From Epiperipatus broadwayi (taxonomy: Eukaryota > Onychophora > Udeonychophora > Euonychophora > Peripatidae): 64,000 bases of DNA. Numbering within the stretch: the first letter of the stretch is position 1; the number at the start of each line of letters is the position of its first letter. Of the stretch, positions 1-11,871 are shown one piece after another. Below the pieces are notes generated by a model. The model was not told the origin of the DNA, made no database searches, and worked only from the letters and a program-made list of their open reading frames with translations. The translations under genes were made by a program, and so were the position numbers. The DNA lies in contig JAQFVV010006272.1 in the NCBI GenBank assembly GCA_028023455.1, forward strand, positions 1,267,501 to 1,331,500. The letters run 5' to 3'.

Positions 1-1049
1 TTTCGACTATAATTGCATCTTTTGAAAATTTATGTTTAGGTATCATTGCTTAAATTTAATAGAAGTAACATGTCTGCTTTCATGACGAGAACATATGGAG
101 GAAATGACTATCACACTTATGTGGTAAACTTTTAGTGGAGACAAATAATAATGTTACAGCTGTCAATCAATAGCAAAATATAACACCCAGATTTTTCAAG
201 ATCACATTAAAAGATTGAAAATCTTGACTTTTAATGTAAACAGCTTTAGAAAATAAGAAGCATTTTATGTGTGCTACAGAATATTTAAGATTAATTCAAT
301 TCAGTGATACCTAGAGAATTATTCAACTCTTTCCAATGGTTTTTCTTCAATAGGTCTCTCATTTTAGCTGTTACTGATACTGCAAGTTCATTATATAAAT
401 TTCCAAGAAAAATATTATACAAAGCTTTCAGCACTTCAATATGTTGTATAATGTTCTAAGAACTGCAGGCCACCTAAATCACCCATACCTTGTCTTGCAA
501 TTTTGTAATACCAACCACAAAAAAAAAAAAAACACACTCAAAACACAAATTATATCATTTGGACACTATACTGTAATCACAGTAAATTAACAGACAAAAT
601 ATAATTATCAGAGTATTTGAAAATGTCTATCTGAATAAAGTATAAGATAAATGATTTTAAAAAGCTAACAAAACCTTTTTGTAATTTTATTAATCTACAG
701 TCAATATATCATAAAGATACACTAATTCCTATATTTGGAAATAGCTATGACTTTAGAGTGAGTATGTAATAATGTTGACTCACAAAATATATTAATGCAA
801 ATTACAAACGAAGAAGCAATGTTAATATTTATTAATGGAATTAAGCTGCATGATATTTAGTATGATTTCCATGCACATTTAGCAATGACCTATACCAATA
901 CTAGATGCAAATGTTGTAGCTTGATTAACACACACACACCCCAACACTCAATAGATAAATGTCAGATGGATATATATATATACAAGATTAATATTATCTC
1001 TCTAGAAATTTTATTTCTATTTAGAGTAAAAAAAATTACAGGTTTTTAC
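1..1049. other. AT-rich non-coding stretch
   Basis: No reading frame, RNA gene or family match was recognised. The stretch holds homopolymer A runs (near 518-531), a short CA run near 930 and a short TA run near 970. Nothing else is visible. Confidence 0.6.
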
Positions 1050-1063
1050 AAATAATTATAATG

Positions 1064-1320
1064 TAAATTAGCGATCAGGTTAATACACATGTGCTTTACA
1101 GATAACTATACGTAAATAATACTAACATTCTTAAACACAAGATATATTCTTTAGAAAAGTTAAATGGATTCATTCTACCTTTTCTAAAGACTTTATCTTG
1201 TGTTTGAGAATGTTAATATTATTTACGTATAATTATCTGTAAAGCGCATGTGCATTAGTCTGATCGCTAATTTACATTTACAATTTATCAACATAGTGCT
1301 GTATAAATATATACTTAATT
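1064..1320. mobile_element. Palindromic insertion with 14-bp target duplication (member 1)
   Basis: Two arms of about 95 bp (1064-1159 and 1179-1274) are near-perfect inverted complements around a 19-nt loop. The 14-base word AAATAATTATAATG occurs immediately before the left arm (1050-1063) and again at 1321-1334. The second copy follows a 46-nt tail (1275-1320) that lies beyond the right arm. I read the word as a target-site duplication and the insert as one retrotransposed unit. No hammerhead-like core was recognised here, so membership in the family rests on architecture alone. A MITE or simple foldback is the alternative, but a 14-bp duplication and a one-sided tail fit a DNA transposon poorly. 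Confidence 0.7.
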
Positions 1321-1334
1321 AAATAATTATAATG

Positions 1335-2082
1335 ATAAAAAGATGGCATGCTTAAAAAGTATTCCTTCACATTATTATGCTTTAAACGCTTCTGGCTATA
1401 GATATGCTATACTGACATTTTTATGCATCTGGTTGAAGATGCAATCTTCATCATAACATTACATAATAATAAAAATAAAATATTATATGCCTCATAAAGC
1501 TAACTACCATATAAAACAATAAAGCTGAGAAAGCATAATTCTTATCATGAAATAAAAAATAAAGAATTTAAACTTTCTATATGAAAGTTTTAAAATTACT
1601 TTTTTTATATTAATTTTAAACGATTATATATAAAATTTTAATTAAAATGGCATACAGTAGCATTTAATCAAACATTATTAATAACAGTTTCTTACGAACC
1701 TTATTAATAACAATTTCTTTTGTAAAAGTTAAAACATTTCATTAAATTATTCAAATTTATATTCCAGATGAGATATGTGATAAAGGTGTCTTCCTTTCCA
1801 AACAAAATAAATATTAGATTATGTAATAATTTATTTTAAAATATTTTATTTAATAATAATATTGATAAAATGGAAGAACATATAATATTACCAAATGAAT
1901 TTGGTGAATTTACACACACATACTTATATCATATTCGCCACACAGATGAGTTCTTTTTCAAACGAATATTCAAAAATGTAATTACTAATATTGTGCTAAT
2001 AAACATAATTTTATAAGTAAAAGTAGTTTTACTTTCTGATGAATAAATTTCAAATAATTTATCAAGATAATTCATTTTGATA
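1335..2082. other. AT-rich non-coding stretch
   Basis: Low-complexity A/T-rich DNA with no open frame above noise and no recognised repeat family. Confidence 0.6.
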
Positions 2083-2084
2083 TA

Positions 2085-3263
2085 CACCTGGGTCTCTTTT
2101 TACGCTTACTTATTTAACACGATTTTGAAGTTACGCGATTCGTGTTTCACCGGAAGGCGAACTCCGATAATGCGCTATTACTTTAAATAATAAATTTCGC
2201 GCACTTGCATTTATTGAAAGTAATGGCACATTATTGGAATTCGATTTTCATCTTAGTAATTTCAATATTTTCAGTGCTTTGTAATAGTAAGATTTTGTGC
2301 AATAATGAAATTAAAATTATTATTTCCACATTTTATGTATACACATTAAATTTTAAAAGATTACAATGTAAATTTGTTCAAACATTGTGCATGTTAATTT
2401 TGTATTTTAAATCCCATTCTGTTTTTGCTTTAAAAAAAGAACGTAATCAATTAATTATTAATCATTTAATGTCCGCAAGTTTATTTTTAAAAGGTGAGTA
2501 ATAGCAGTAAAACGAAATTTGATTTTTAAATGGAATTGAAAATTAAAAAATTAAAGACAAAAATAAAAGTTTAGATACAGAAGAAAATGTAGAAAAAGAT
2601 AATGAAACAGAAGTGGAACCTGTTCCTTTCACTGCAAAAATGATTCGAGAAGGTCTTCAACTTTCTAATCAGTTGGCAAATTATTTTCTTATAAATGACA
2701 CTAATCACAAATGTGCTCATAAATTCCAATGAAAGCTAAATGGTTGTATGACTGGATATCGCGTTCATAAACAATTAATAAAATCACCATCTCAAAGATT
2801 AATTACTAATTACGTTGTCACCAGAAAACAACACAACATGAGAGTGAAGTTGGTGCTAGTTGTAGTCCTTCTTGTGAAGAATCAAAAACCGGTTTGCACA
2901 CGAACTTGTTTACCGGTAAATAGCGATAATAATTAAAACATGTATAAAAAAATGTATGCATAAAAATACATATTGTTTTGAATAAAATTAAATATTATAG
3001 TTAAAAAATAGTTTAAAAAGTTTGTCTTGTATCAATTTTTTTCAAATTTGAAATTTTTTATTAGTCATATTTTATTTTCTTATTTTTTTTTTTTGCACAA
3101 ATTTTAAAGTAATTTTATGTTGGTGCTTTGCTTTTATGCGAATTTTGAAAAATCACAGACCGCATCCCCCCTTTTTCAATGTAAGTTATGTCTATTTTTG
3201 CGCGATTTCATTTGCGCGTGTTTTCTGAGGAACCTATCTATTGTGTAAAATGAGACCCAGGTG
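2085..3263 (+). mobile_element. pogo/Tigger-like DNA transposon, internally deleted
   Basis: The ends are inverted repeats. The left end starts CACCTGGGTCTC at 2085, and the complement of the right end (closing at 3263) starts with the same twelve bases, with further matches for about ten more. Both ends are flanked by TA (2083-2084 and 3264-3265), the target duplication of the Tc1/mariner superfamily. The terminal 100-150 bp are locally richer in CG-containing words (such as GCGCG near 3200) than the surroundings, as is usual for Tigger-type ends. The interior keeps only a transposase C-terminal remnant. At about 1.18 kb it is too short for an autonomous copy (usually above 2 kb), so it is a deletion derivative. 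Confidence 0.7.
2547..2936 (+). pseudogene. Tigger/jerky-type transposase C-terminal remnant
   Basis: The frame is open from about 2547, following an in-frame TAA, and is interrupted by one TGA at 2730-2732. It resumes in the same frame with KLNGCMTGYRVHKQ and later SPSQRLITNYVV. The first part is acidic and then helical (VPFTAKMIREGLQLSNQLAN, YFLINDTNHK). This order of acidic linker, paired helices and a QxLITxxF-like C-terminus resembles the tail of pogo/Tigger transposases as I recall them. The DNA-binding and DDE catalytic domains are absent. Beyond about 2830 an alternative frame looks more protein-like (ending ..LHTNLFTGK), so a second lesion, a frameshift, is likely. It sits centrally inside the element at 2085-3263, which supports the assignment. 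The exact family is uncertain. Confidence 0.5.
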
Positions 3264-3265
3264 TA

Positions 3266-4885
3266 CTATAAAAATAAATATTAATATTATACATAACCCT
3301 AATATATCTTTCAATTCATTGAAAAATTCCCATATGTGAATTCTTCATGCTTTTTCTTTTCCAATATTTTTTTAAAGTGTAACTTATACAAGCAAATTCA
3401 ATTTTAAAAATCTATAAGTTGTATTATCATTTTGAAAAAATATTTTTAAACAGTAGTCCATCATCTACAACATGATGTGTCACATGCCTATGCAGTGTGT
3501 ACCATAATTGTGCTATATTTACTGAAAGGTGAATACACTTTTTAGTTTTTAAAATGTTGATGAAATATGATAATACGCTTAATATATTTTTCAGATAACC
3601 CTAAGTAATTATTTCTTTTAAACATATTGTTACAGATTCAGTATATACACACATTTTGCAAATAATAGATTTGGAACGTTTTGAATTATAAAATTTGAGT
3701 TGTGTTTAAAGCTAACTAAAATTCTACTTCACATATATTTCTGAGAATAATCAGTAAAATACCTTGCGTCTTTCTAGCTCGGTGATTTACCCCACCTCCT
3801 CCCCCTACATATGTATATATCAATTTCAATCTTTATCCCCCTGAAAAATGATTAATTGAGTTTTCACTAAATACAATTTTGTTTTCTGAATATACTCCTG
3901 AATTCAACCATAATAAAATAATTATTAAGTTTATTTATCAAAATTGATGGCTATTAAAATGTTCTTTTCTTTTGCTATCATTAAGGGTTAAATATTTACA
4001 TATATCTGGTTTTAAATATTTTGTGAGCATCATGTTAAAATTATCTACGAATTTATGTTGTAAGTAATTTTTTGAAATGTTATTTAAAAGTTAATATATT
4101 TCTTCATATTTTATACTTCTTTTAATAATTCAGTTTATTTTTGTTTGTTGTTGCTTTTTCTCTCGCGCTCAGGACTTTCACTCTTAGATTCTCTTCAGTT
4201 AGTTTTTTTTTTTTTTAATTTTTTTATTTACCGATATCTATTAAGAAATCTTCTTGTAGTTTTCTAATTGTTTTTTTTTTTAAAAAACTATCTAAAACGT
4301 ACACATATGATCTTTATTTTGTGAGAAATTCAATACTTTGGTAGACTGTTAGCTTGAGATATTTACAAATCGATGCTAGATGTTTTTACTTGAAACACAC
4401 TTTTTCTTCTTGTTCCATTTTCAGTTCAATATTCTAGAAACGACAAATCTTTATTCAATATTCCTTCACTTATGACATGGTGAATTATTATCCTAAGGGT
4501 ATCGTATGTTTTAAAATAATTAATGACCAAAGCGGAATGTGACAGCAACTGAGGAAAGAAGTGGGTACATCTTTTTCATTAGAAAAAAAAAATCATAATA
4601 TTTTACATCAACTCATTTCAATGAACATCTCTTGTCAAATATGAAACCATCGTTATTGTTGTTACTATTAAGTTTTAGTAAAGTAGTAAGTAGTAGACTT
4701 TTCACATTTTTAAATGATTACAATATTTGAAAAATCATCTGTAAAATTTTAAATGAAAAATTTATAGTTCTTTGCTTCACTATTTTTTTTTTTTAAGCTA
4801 ACCCTCTACTGATTTGTTTTACATACCTACACACACATGTAAATACACATGCATAAATCAAATTAAATTATATAAAAATCTCATT
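3266..4885. other. AT-rich stretch, no gene seen
   Basis: There is a short C-rich patch at 3785-3808 and several T runs (4204-4219, 4270-4280, 4783-4794). No coding or RNA signal was recognised. Confidence 0.55.
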
Positions 4886-4942
4886 TGTAGTTGGTTAGTG
4901 CATCTATTTTCCATACCCATGACCTAAGGCTTGAACTAGGTT
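4886..4942 (+). repeat. tRNA-derived repeat (degenerate, Met/Ile-like)
   Basis: An A-box-like segment (TAGTTGGTTAGTGCATC, about 4888-4904) is followed by an anticodon-loop-like TTCCATACC and a degenerate B box (GGCTTGAACTA, about 4928-4938). Spacing is that of a tRNA. The stems are poorly conserved and no acceptor stem was found, so this is a tRNA-derived repeat head or pseudogene, not a functional tRNA. Confidence 0.4.
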
Positions 4943-6050
4943 AGAACTTTTATTTTGGCTAGCCAAACAATTAATGATTACTAAATAGACATCGAACTAT
5001 TTTTAGTTAAATAATAAAACATTTAAGAAAAGTTATTAAAACTGTCAACATTTAATATTTAGCAGCGGTGGTCAGTGATGTCTCCTCCACAAATCATGTT
5101 TGGATATTGTGAGAGATCTTTTCTCTACAATGGAGCTACTAAACAATTTTTTAACCTTCAAAAATTATATATTGTGATGGACGATATATAATGTAGTATG
5201 GACATGCAATTGGAAAATCCTTTTATAATATCTATTAATATTGACATATTTATTTAATAGGGAGATGTAAGATCAATGATTGTCATAACCTGTGTAATAT
5301 CAATTGTTTTTGATTGCCTACATCTTTTTAACATCAATACTCTCGGTTTCTAATCTAGACTAAGTTATTGAGCATAGTTAGTATGGATAAAGCCAAATTC
5401 AAATGTAGGACCAGCAGGATGCTAATGCATTTAAAACTGCAGATTTGTCTGAGAAAATCTTTCATATATTTTAAAGTTAGCTGATTATTTTATTTATACA
5501 TACTTGCATACTATATGTATATTAGTCAAATCTAACATTTTATTGTCACAACAAAAGAAAAAAAATGCATATATATATATATTAAAAAGTAACAATTTAT
5601 AATCACAAAACAAAATTAAACATAGCCTCAGATAAAAAAATTATAAACAATATTGATGCAAATAAAAAATTATATTAATAGGATTTTATCATAACTCAAT
5701 TTAACTATTCATTCTTAATCAAATTATTAACAATAATAAACTTCTATAATTGCCTTTATATATTTATCCATGCATGTGTAGAAAGGCATACGATATTTCT
5801 AAAACTAATACATAACAAAAATTTATCTAACCTCCAAATTATTTTTAAGGGTAGAAAATTGTAATAAATCTATTAATTAAGGTACTTCGACAATTAACAG
5901 ATTACATAACAAAACATGTATTTTATATTAATTTTTTATTTCATTTTAATATTACTATTTATGTGAATTGATCGCAAGCATGTATAAGCATTTGAATATG
6001 ACATATGGTGATTTATTTTAACACGATCCTTTTATAAATAATGTATAAAT
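4943..6050. other. AT-rich stretch, no gene seen
   Basis: Only simple A/T-rich sequence and small TA runs (near 5568-5580) are visible. Confidence 0.55.
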
Positions 6051-6561
6051 CAGGAGTCGGGAACAGTTTTATGTTAAAGAGCCATTTTGACAAAAAAAAT
6101 AAATAAATAGAAAAATTAAAATTTAGACAGCCGCAACGTGAAATCAATTTCATTCATTATTTATACATTTAATAACATTAAGTAAACATATATAAGATTC
6201 GAACAAAAAAAAAATACATTTTTTTCTGTAAATTTTAATTACAACTTTATTTTTTTCTAAATTTTTAGTAAATACAATAAATTTGCACTATAAAATTTAT
6301 CAGTGAAAAAACAATATAAATATAAAGATACAATTTTAATATACAAATTTACTAATCTGACTTTCGAACTATTATCTTTTCAGTCATCTTGTTAAAATTT
6401 GGAGTATATCCCGTGCATTTTAATAATAATAAACCCTTCAGACATGAATCAATCAGCATGTTCCTATGTTTACTTTTCACATAATTAATCGAAGAAAACA
6501 ATGCACAGTACGCTATTTTAGATTTAAACCACTTGCACTTGTCACAATAATTTATACACAT
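6051..6561 (-). mobile_element. hAT-family transposon fragment (3' end)
   Basis: The left boundary CAGGAGTCGGGAACAG at 6051, followed by an AGAGCC motif near 6097-6102 and a GACAGCCGCAACG segment near 6126-6138, resembles the 3' terminus of hAT elements related to ZBED5/GTF2IRD2-type transposases. The coding remnant at 6352-6561 runs toward this end on the minus strand, as expected. I could not find the opposite terminus or an 8-bp target duplication, so the element is truncated. Confidence 0.55.
6352..6561 (-). pseudogene. hAT transposase C-terminal (dimerisation region) remnant
   Basis: The 69-residue frame contains ALFSSINYVKSKHRN, then LKGLLLLKC and GYTPNFNKMTEK. In hAT transposases the C-terminal hATC dimerisation segment has an EQ-F-S-M-x-x-K-S/N-K-x-R-x-x-L-x-D pattern followed by L-R-x-x-x-x-x-x-x-P-x-x-x-x-L, and the fragment follows that order. 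The catalytic RNase H-like core, the BED zinc finger and any upstream exon are missing. The frame is short and close to the putative 3' terminus, so this is the surviving end of a dead copy. Family assignment is moderately secure; function is not retained. Confidence 0.65.
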
Positions 6562-7845
6562 TTATATAAGAAAAAAATATTTCATCATTTATATATATGC
6601 TAGTAATGTTTTATTTCTTTTTTCTCCATGTTTGAATAATAGCACAGTTTTTATTTTTAAATTTCAATTTAAAATCAGTTCAGTTCTTTTGTCAAACCGT
6701 ACAAATTTATTAAACTTTTCTCTATTTAAATTTTGCGCTAAGAAAATTATATGGATAATCTGGAATATTCAAACAAGATGTCCATCTTCTCTTGGATTCG
6801 AACATTTGATATTTTAAAGACTGGATTTATACAGTTATTGTTTCATTTGCAGAATAACAAAAGACGACGGAAATAAACTGGGTTAGCTTTTATACCCCAT
6901 TTAGTTTCCAGTGTTTAGTATACTAGCATTTCCATTGCCGTGGTGGTTTATTGTTGCACGTATTATATTGATTGTAGTTAAAAAATAAAATTACATAATA
7001 GAATTCTACTTTTATTTTCCATACTTGTTTGCCTAGAGATTGGCTTGATATTAAGTCATCATTATGTTTATTAAGTCTAAGTCTTTATACATGACACACA
7101 ACACATTGACAAATAACTTATTATTGGTGTGTGTGTGTGTATATATATATGAAGGGTTTCTTTAACTGGTTTTTTTTATTTCCATTAAATAAGAGAAATT
7201 AGTTCATTGTGGCATTTGTTTAATTTAGTACTAAATAAAGCAAACATTTGTTGCATGCATATATATATATATATATGCGTGTGTGTTTAAAAAATGATAG
7301 TGCATATTCAACTATCTGTTAGTAAGGCTTATCTTTTAAATGGGTTTGTGTGGATAAATAAAGGCTGGTTTTCATAGGATTGTAAGCTACCCTTACAAAA
7401 TATGTCATTTATATCAGATTAAAAAGAACTATAAAGAAATAATGGAGAGTTTATTAAAATATGATCTATACTATTAAATTTAAATAGGTTTTATTAATTA
7501 GTTTTTGGGTGGCTGATTTATTATATATGAATTTTAAAATGAGGAACGAAAAATATTGGTATTAAAGCAAAGATTATATCATCATTTTTTAATGACCAGT
7601 GATTATAGTGGTGTAGGTAAGATTATTAAGCTCCATGTGGGGGCATATATATCTGCAGATGTGGGGTTTGATGTCTCATTTTATTTATTTCATTGTAGAA
7701 ATATGATTGCAGTTATTTTGAGCACAAATGGCATCTAAAAACAAAAGAGTGAATAAAATGAAAATAGTTATTCTAATGCTTGGGAAGTCTTCCATCTACG
7801 CTACTTATGAGCATTATCAGTGAGGCTGATTGAGACTTGGTGATA
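6562..7845. other. Non-coding stretch with degenerate repeat debris
   Basis: There are small GT and TA runs at 7129-7150 and 7257-7276. The interval 6760-6900 is slightly less A/T-rich and may be old transposon debris, but no family was recognised. The segment 7560-7845 is probably the 3' flank of the LINE remnant that follows on the minus strand. Confidence 0.4.
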
Positions 7846-7849
7846 GATG

Positions 7850-8420
7850 TAATGAGGGTTTGACAAATTTGAAGTTATTGGCACTTATAAAGAAAATGTT
7901 GGACAGTTTCTTCCTCTTTGTAGCAAAGTGGAGAAGTTGCATGTATATTGGCAGACAATTTAATTTAATAAAGATGCTACAGGTCGGTAATGCTTACAAC
8001 TTAATCCTAAATATTTGGATTCTAAGTATCCAAATTTAAATTTCTGGATAATCTGTTTATTGGTGCAACAAAGAAGAAGTTAATGGCTGTTTTATTAGAA
8101 ATGTTATAAGCTTCCCAGTAATTTATTTTACTTGATAGAGTATTACTTGAGGATGAAATATGTGGCAAGAATATTAAAGATTTTGAAAAATATATTTTTA
8201 ATTGGTGGTAATGTATCTGTTGTAGTGATGTAAATAAATTTCTGAAAGTCAGGGAAAGGGTTAGAAATCTGACTATCACATTTACTGTTCTTTGGAAAAA
8301 AAATTTAGGGATAGAATAGAGTAAGAATCCATTGTTAGTGGCATGTTTTTGTATGGTTCTGATACTCATCACCATAGCTTTCTTTCCCCATATCCATTTG
8401 GTGGATAAAGTTGCCACAAC
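7850..8420 (-). pseudogene. LINE (Jockey/CR1-type superclade) reverse-transcriptase C-terminal remnant
   Basis: Reading the minus strand from about 8420, a segment containing KWIWGKKAMVMSIRTIQKHA then NNGFLLYSIPKF matches the order of the region downstream of the LINE reverse transcriptase core (a W-G-x-x-x-x-x-L-R-x-x-x-x-A pattern followed by a Y-x-x-P-x-W-like segment). Further down, at about 7945-7876, is SPLCYKEEETVQHFLYKC. This matches the CCHC-like C-terminal motif (C-x2-C-x9-H-x4-C) of these LINEs, with the first cysteine replaced by serine. The two blocks are in different frames and stops lie between them, so the copy is dead. Length and clade cannot be fixed. The minus-strand region up to 8550 may also belong to it. 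Confidence 0.6.
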
Positions 8421-8550
8421 CTTTTAACTTAGTCTGTAAATTTTCAAAGATTACACAAATACAGTGGCCATTTGAGGATGCCACCAAGCATACCAAGTTT
8501 GAAACCAGATTGTTACCACAATCATAGTTGTATTTATTTACGAACGGCAA

Positions 8551-9257
8551 TCACCAAATGTAATTTATAAAATAATTTATATCGGACTTAAATTCTATAA
8601 GATGAATGTCATACTTAACTAGTTAAATAAAATAAACAGACACTTGATCAATCTTGAAATATTTATTACACTATCTTTCTTTCTTCTCATTCCCTCACCT
8701 CACATTTATTTAATCAAACCATCTTGTTTTATTTTTTACTAATCCAGATTTAACAAATCATTCTCAAAAGAACATGTGCCATACTTTATTCAAATGTAAA
8801 AAAAATTACCAATAATTATGGTATATTCAAAGGCAATTTACTATAAGAGTGTGCTTGTGCGTGCGTTCAAACCCTCTCTTGCAAATGTTAAACTCTATAT
8901 CTATTCCCTTAGATCAAGTATACGATCTTATGTAAATACACCCTACCAGTATAGTAATTATAGGTAAGCAAAGTAAGGTTAATTAATAAAATAAAACATA
9001 TGTATAATGCTGGTTAATTTAAGTTAGTAGAGTATATGTAATTACAAATCTATATAAAAAACATATTTGAAGAATATATAGGTTTAACCCCCTCTCCCTT
9101 TTTATTTTAACTAATTTAACAATATAATAAAATTCCCAGCAATAACTCCACACTCTATTGTTGAAACATTTAAGACACTTAATAATATATATGTATTTCT
9201 ATTATGCAAAAATGAAATCAAAGTTCACTCAGTAACAGTTTATAGCTATCTAATCGA
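8551..9257. other. AT-rich stretch, no gene seen
   Basis: No open frame or repeat was recognised. Confidence 0.55.
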
Positions 9258-9446
9258 TCAGTGATGGTTGTATGTAAGAAGTATTTCATCCTTATGCTTG
9301 TCGTGGTTTGTCCTAGATTTCCAGGTTGATCCAATTTTCTCGGCTAGCTCTACACTTCCTATGCAAGGTCGATATTTCCAATGGCAGTTCCAAGTGGTAA
9401 CAGAAAGAGATTCCTCAAAGGAGAAAGTTCTGAAACTTCTAGCCAC
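9258..9446. other. Unidentified island less A/T-rich than its flanks
   Basis: About 190 bp are clearly less A/T-rich than the flanks and are open in at least one frame on each strand. The minus-strand frame (containing VTTWNCHWKYRPCIGSVELA and EKIGSTWKSRTNHDKHKDE) ends with a stop after TYNHH. On the plus strand TTTCCAG precedes the island like a splice acceptor. It may be an exon or a transposon remnant. I do not recognise the protein in either direction and cannot pick a strand. Confidence 0.25.
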
Positions 9447-9934
9447 TCAATATATTCTCACCATTTTGGTTTTTTTTTATTTCATTTTTTTTTACAGGTT
9501 TTAAATTGTCGAAGAGTGAAGAGTCTGAGCCAAAACAAAACCAACAGACTAGTCACTAACTTCAGCAAAAATTCAATTAATTTTAAACAAAAGACAATCC
9601 CATAATCTATAGTTCTTTTTTTGATGTTGCTTATAATCCTGAAAAAACATTCCAAATTGATGAGTATAATAGATAGCACAAAAGCACCAAAATATCTCCA
9701 CTATTAAAGTTTCAACAATAGAGCTAATTGCAGAAAAATTCTATATTTTTTTCCCCTTCTATCTTTAAGCATTTCTAAGAATTAGAAATAAAACAAAAGA
9801 CAAACTTTTATTTAAAAAAAAAATTGCAAGATCTTTTTTTTTTTGTTATCTTGATTTGATTTCAAAATTTTTAACATTCCATTTTAAATAATAAGTTTTA
9901 TTATTTATTTTTAGTACAAAAAATATGTTTGTCA

Positions 9935-10025
9935 AGCATTGTTAGCCGAGAGGTTAGCGCAACTGTCTTGCAAGCAAGTAGTTAGTTGCAGACGGTTGTT
10001 GCAGGTTCGCCTCCCAGCAGATGCT
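9935..10025 (+). repeat. tRNA-derived repeat (SINE head or tRNA pseudogene)
   Basis: An A box (TTAGCCGAGAGGTTAGCGC, 9942-9960) and a B box (GGTTCGCCTCC, 10004-10014) stand at tRNA spacing with an expanded middle. AGCAT at 9935-9939 and ATGCT at 10021-10025 can pair as a short acceptor-like stem. The middle does not form a standard anticodon arm. Instead CTGTC-TGCAA pairs with TTGCA-GACGG as a longer hairpin with one bulge. A short A run follows at 10037-10045. I read it as a SINE head or pseudogene of class II (Leu/Ser-like) tRNA ancestry. Confidence 0.6.
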
Positions 10026-10504
10026 ATGACATATAGAAAAAAAAAGTTTTATTATAAATTAATACATGTGTGATTTTAATAATATATATATATGCGTATA
10101 TATGTATGAATATGAGCTGGCAGAAAAACACCAGCTCAATAAGTTTATTTTATTTTGGTTGGTGTGTAATAGGCTGTTTTGGGGAATATTAGAATATTAA
10201 TAAAAGTGATTTTGGAATATAATGATAGGTAGGTTTTAGAGTGGTAATTGATTATTCAGTGAACGTAAGTATCATGTTTTGAATTATGATTCTCATGGCA
10301 TTTGTAGACTTGTAATTGGAACAACATAGAAAGTTATGAGGTACTGTGAAGATAGAGGGTATACTATTTTCAGTTATGATGTTCCATGTAGAGGATTTAT
10401 TGAGATTGAAATGGAGTTTGTATAACTTCAACAATTGCTGTGGAGATTGATGAGGTCAACCATATAGGAAATATTTTCTGTAATTTTTATGGAGTTTTAT
10501 TAAT
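10026..10504. other. Unassigned stretch
   Basis: The interval 10130-10440 is somewhat less A/T-rich and has a 60-codon minus-strand frame, but no recognisable motif. It is probably old repeat debris. Confidence 0.35.
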
Positions 10505-10624
10505 TCTTGTCTGATTGTTTCTTTATAATTAATCTATAAATAACCCTTCCTTTTATTAAAATATTATTGTCTGATTGTTTTTATATAATTAATCTACAAA
10601 TAAGTCTTCCTTCATTAAAATATT
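10505..10624. repeat. Two-unit tandem duplication, about 60 bp
   Basis: Units at about 10505-10564 and 10565-10624 share TTGTCTGATTGTTT, ATAATTAATCTA and the CTTCCTT..ATTAAAATATT end, differing by a few substitutions. Confidence 0.85.
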
Positions 10625-11858
10625 TAACATAATATTAAATGTTACAGCTCACATTACTTTTACTTTTATATAAATGAATGTGTTTTCAAAACATCCATAG
10701 TAATATGTCATATCACTATCGTCATCATAATCAGTCACTCATAAATGAATTTGGCCATTCTAACAGTAGAAGAAAAAAAATGTGAAGATAGAAAAAAGAA
10801 TAAATAATTATAAAATGGTTTCATGACAACTATATAAATACATCCATATATATGGTACATCATGTTTTGCAATGATGACAAAAAATTTCAAAAAAAGTTT
10901 GTAGCAAAATCTTCATATCAAATTAAATAACTTCTTGAATTTTTTAAACAATAATTACAAATAATGAATATATGAAAACAATAACTTTTATAAATTAAAA
11001 AAAAATCTTAATATAATATACATTCTTTTCATCTAAAATTTTTAAATTACAACACTAAAAAAAAAACCAATAATTTATTGCTTGGGAGTTCATAAGACCA
11101 ACAATATGCCATTCTATCATTTCATAAAACTATGCAAGGCATTTACCTCATTTATTCTTGATAAATAACACATAATGTAAAGTATAATTCTAAATCTTTC
11201 TACCAATCATAAAGGGCATAGTCCAACTTTTTAAATTTCTATGTAAAACCATTACAATGAATTAATATATCTACATTTTTTTTTATTTTCCTTTCATCAT
11301 ATGTATAATAAATATAAAGATGGGTATAGTTTTAGCCATTATTTGTAAATTACAAATCACATTGTGACCATTAATACATCCACATAAATCACAAGCTAAT
11401 TACAGTGTCTTAAATTGGAACTTTTTTTCCTTTAAGAATTTTAATACTTCACCTAACTATATAGCTTTCCCTTGTATTCAATTCTAAACCATGACCTGTC
11501 AATGAGAGCAATTAATATTACACTTCTTTAGACCATTTGATCTATTTTTTATAATATAGTATAAAATCTGTCTCTCCTATGAAAACAATGCTCAAGTTTA
11601 CCACAAATTACTTTTTTTAAAATAATCTTAAAATTTATCCATTTCACATGCCATTTCAATGGATATACAACCTTACAATAGTAAATTCTATTTTCATATC
11701 AGTAAGCTGAATAAAGAAAAGGATAGTTTTTTTGATAAATATATGTATATTAAAAATAAACTCACCATATTACATGTATGATCATTATTTGACAGACAAC
11801 TCCATATATATGGTTTAAAAGCATTTTGATTAGAAGTTATCAAATGCTTGAATGAAAT
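10625..11858. other. AT-rich stretch, no gene seen
   Basis: Nothing beyond simple A/T-rich sequence was recognised. Confidence 0.55.
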
Positions 11859-11871
11859 ACTGATTTGCTCT

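Noticed and set aside
2205-2501. 98-codon plus-strand frame in the Tigger-like element.
   Set aside because: Rich in I, F, L and K as expected from A/T-rich DNA, with no transposase motif. The recognisable remnant starts later.
7800-7850. Minus-strand CCTCACTGATAATGCTC resembling the start of the 62-kb hammerhead.
   Set aside because: G8 is replaced, no GAAAC follows at the right spacing, and no target duplication was found. It may be a very decayed relative, but cannot be supported.
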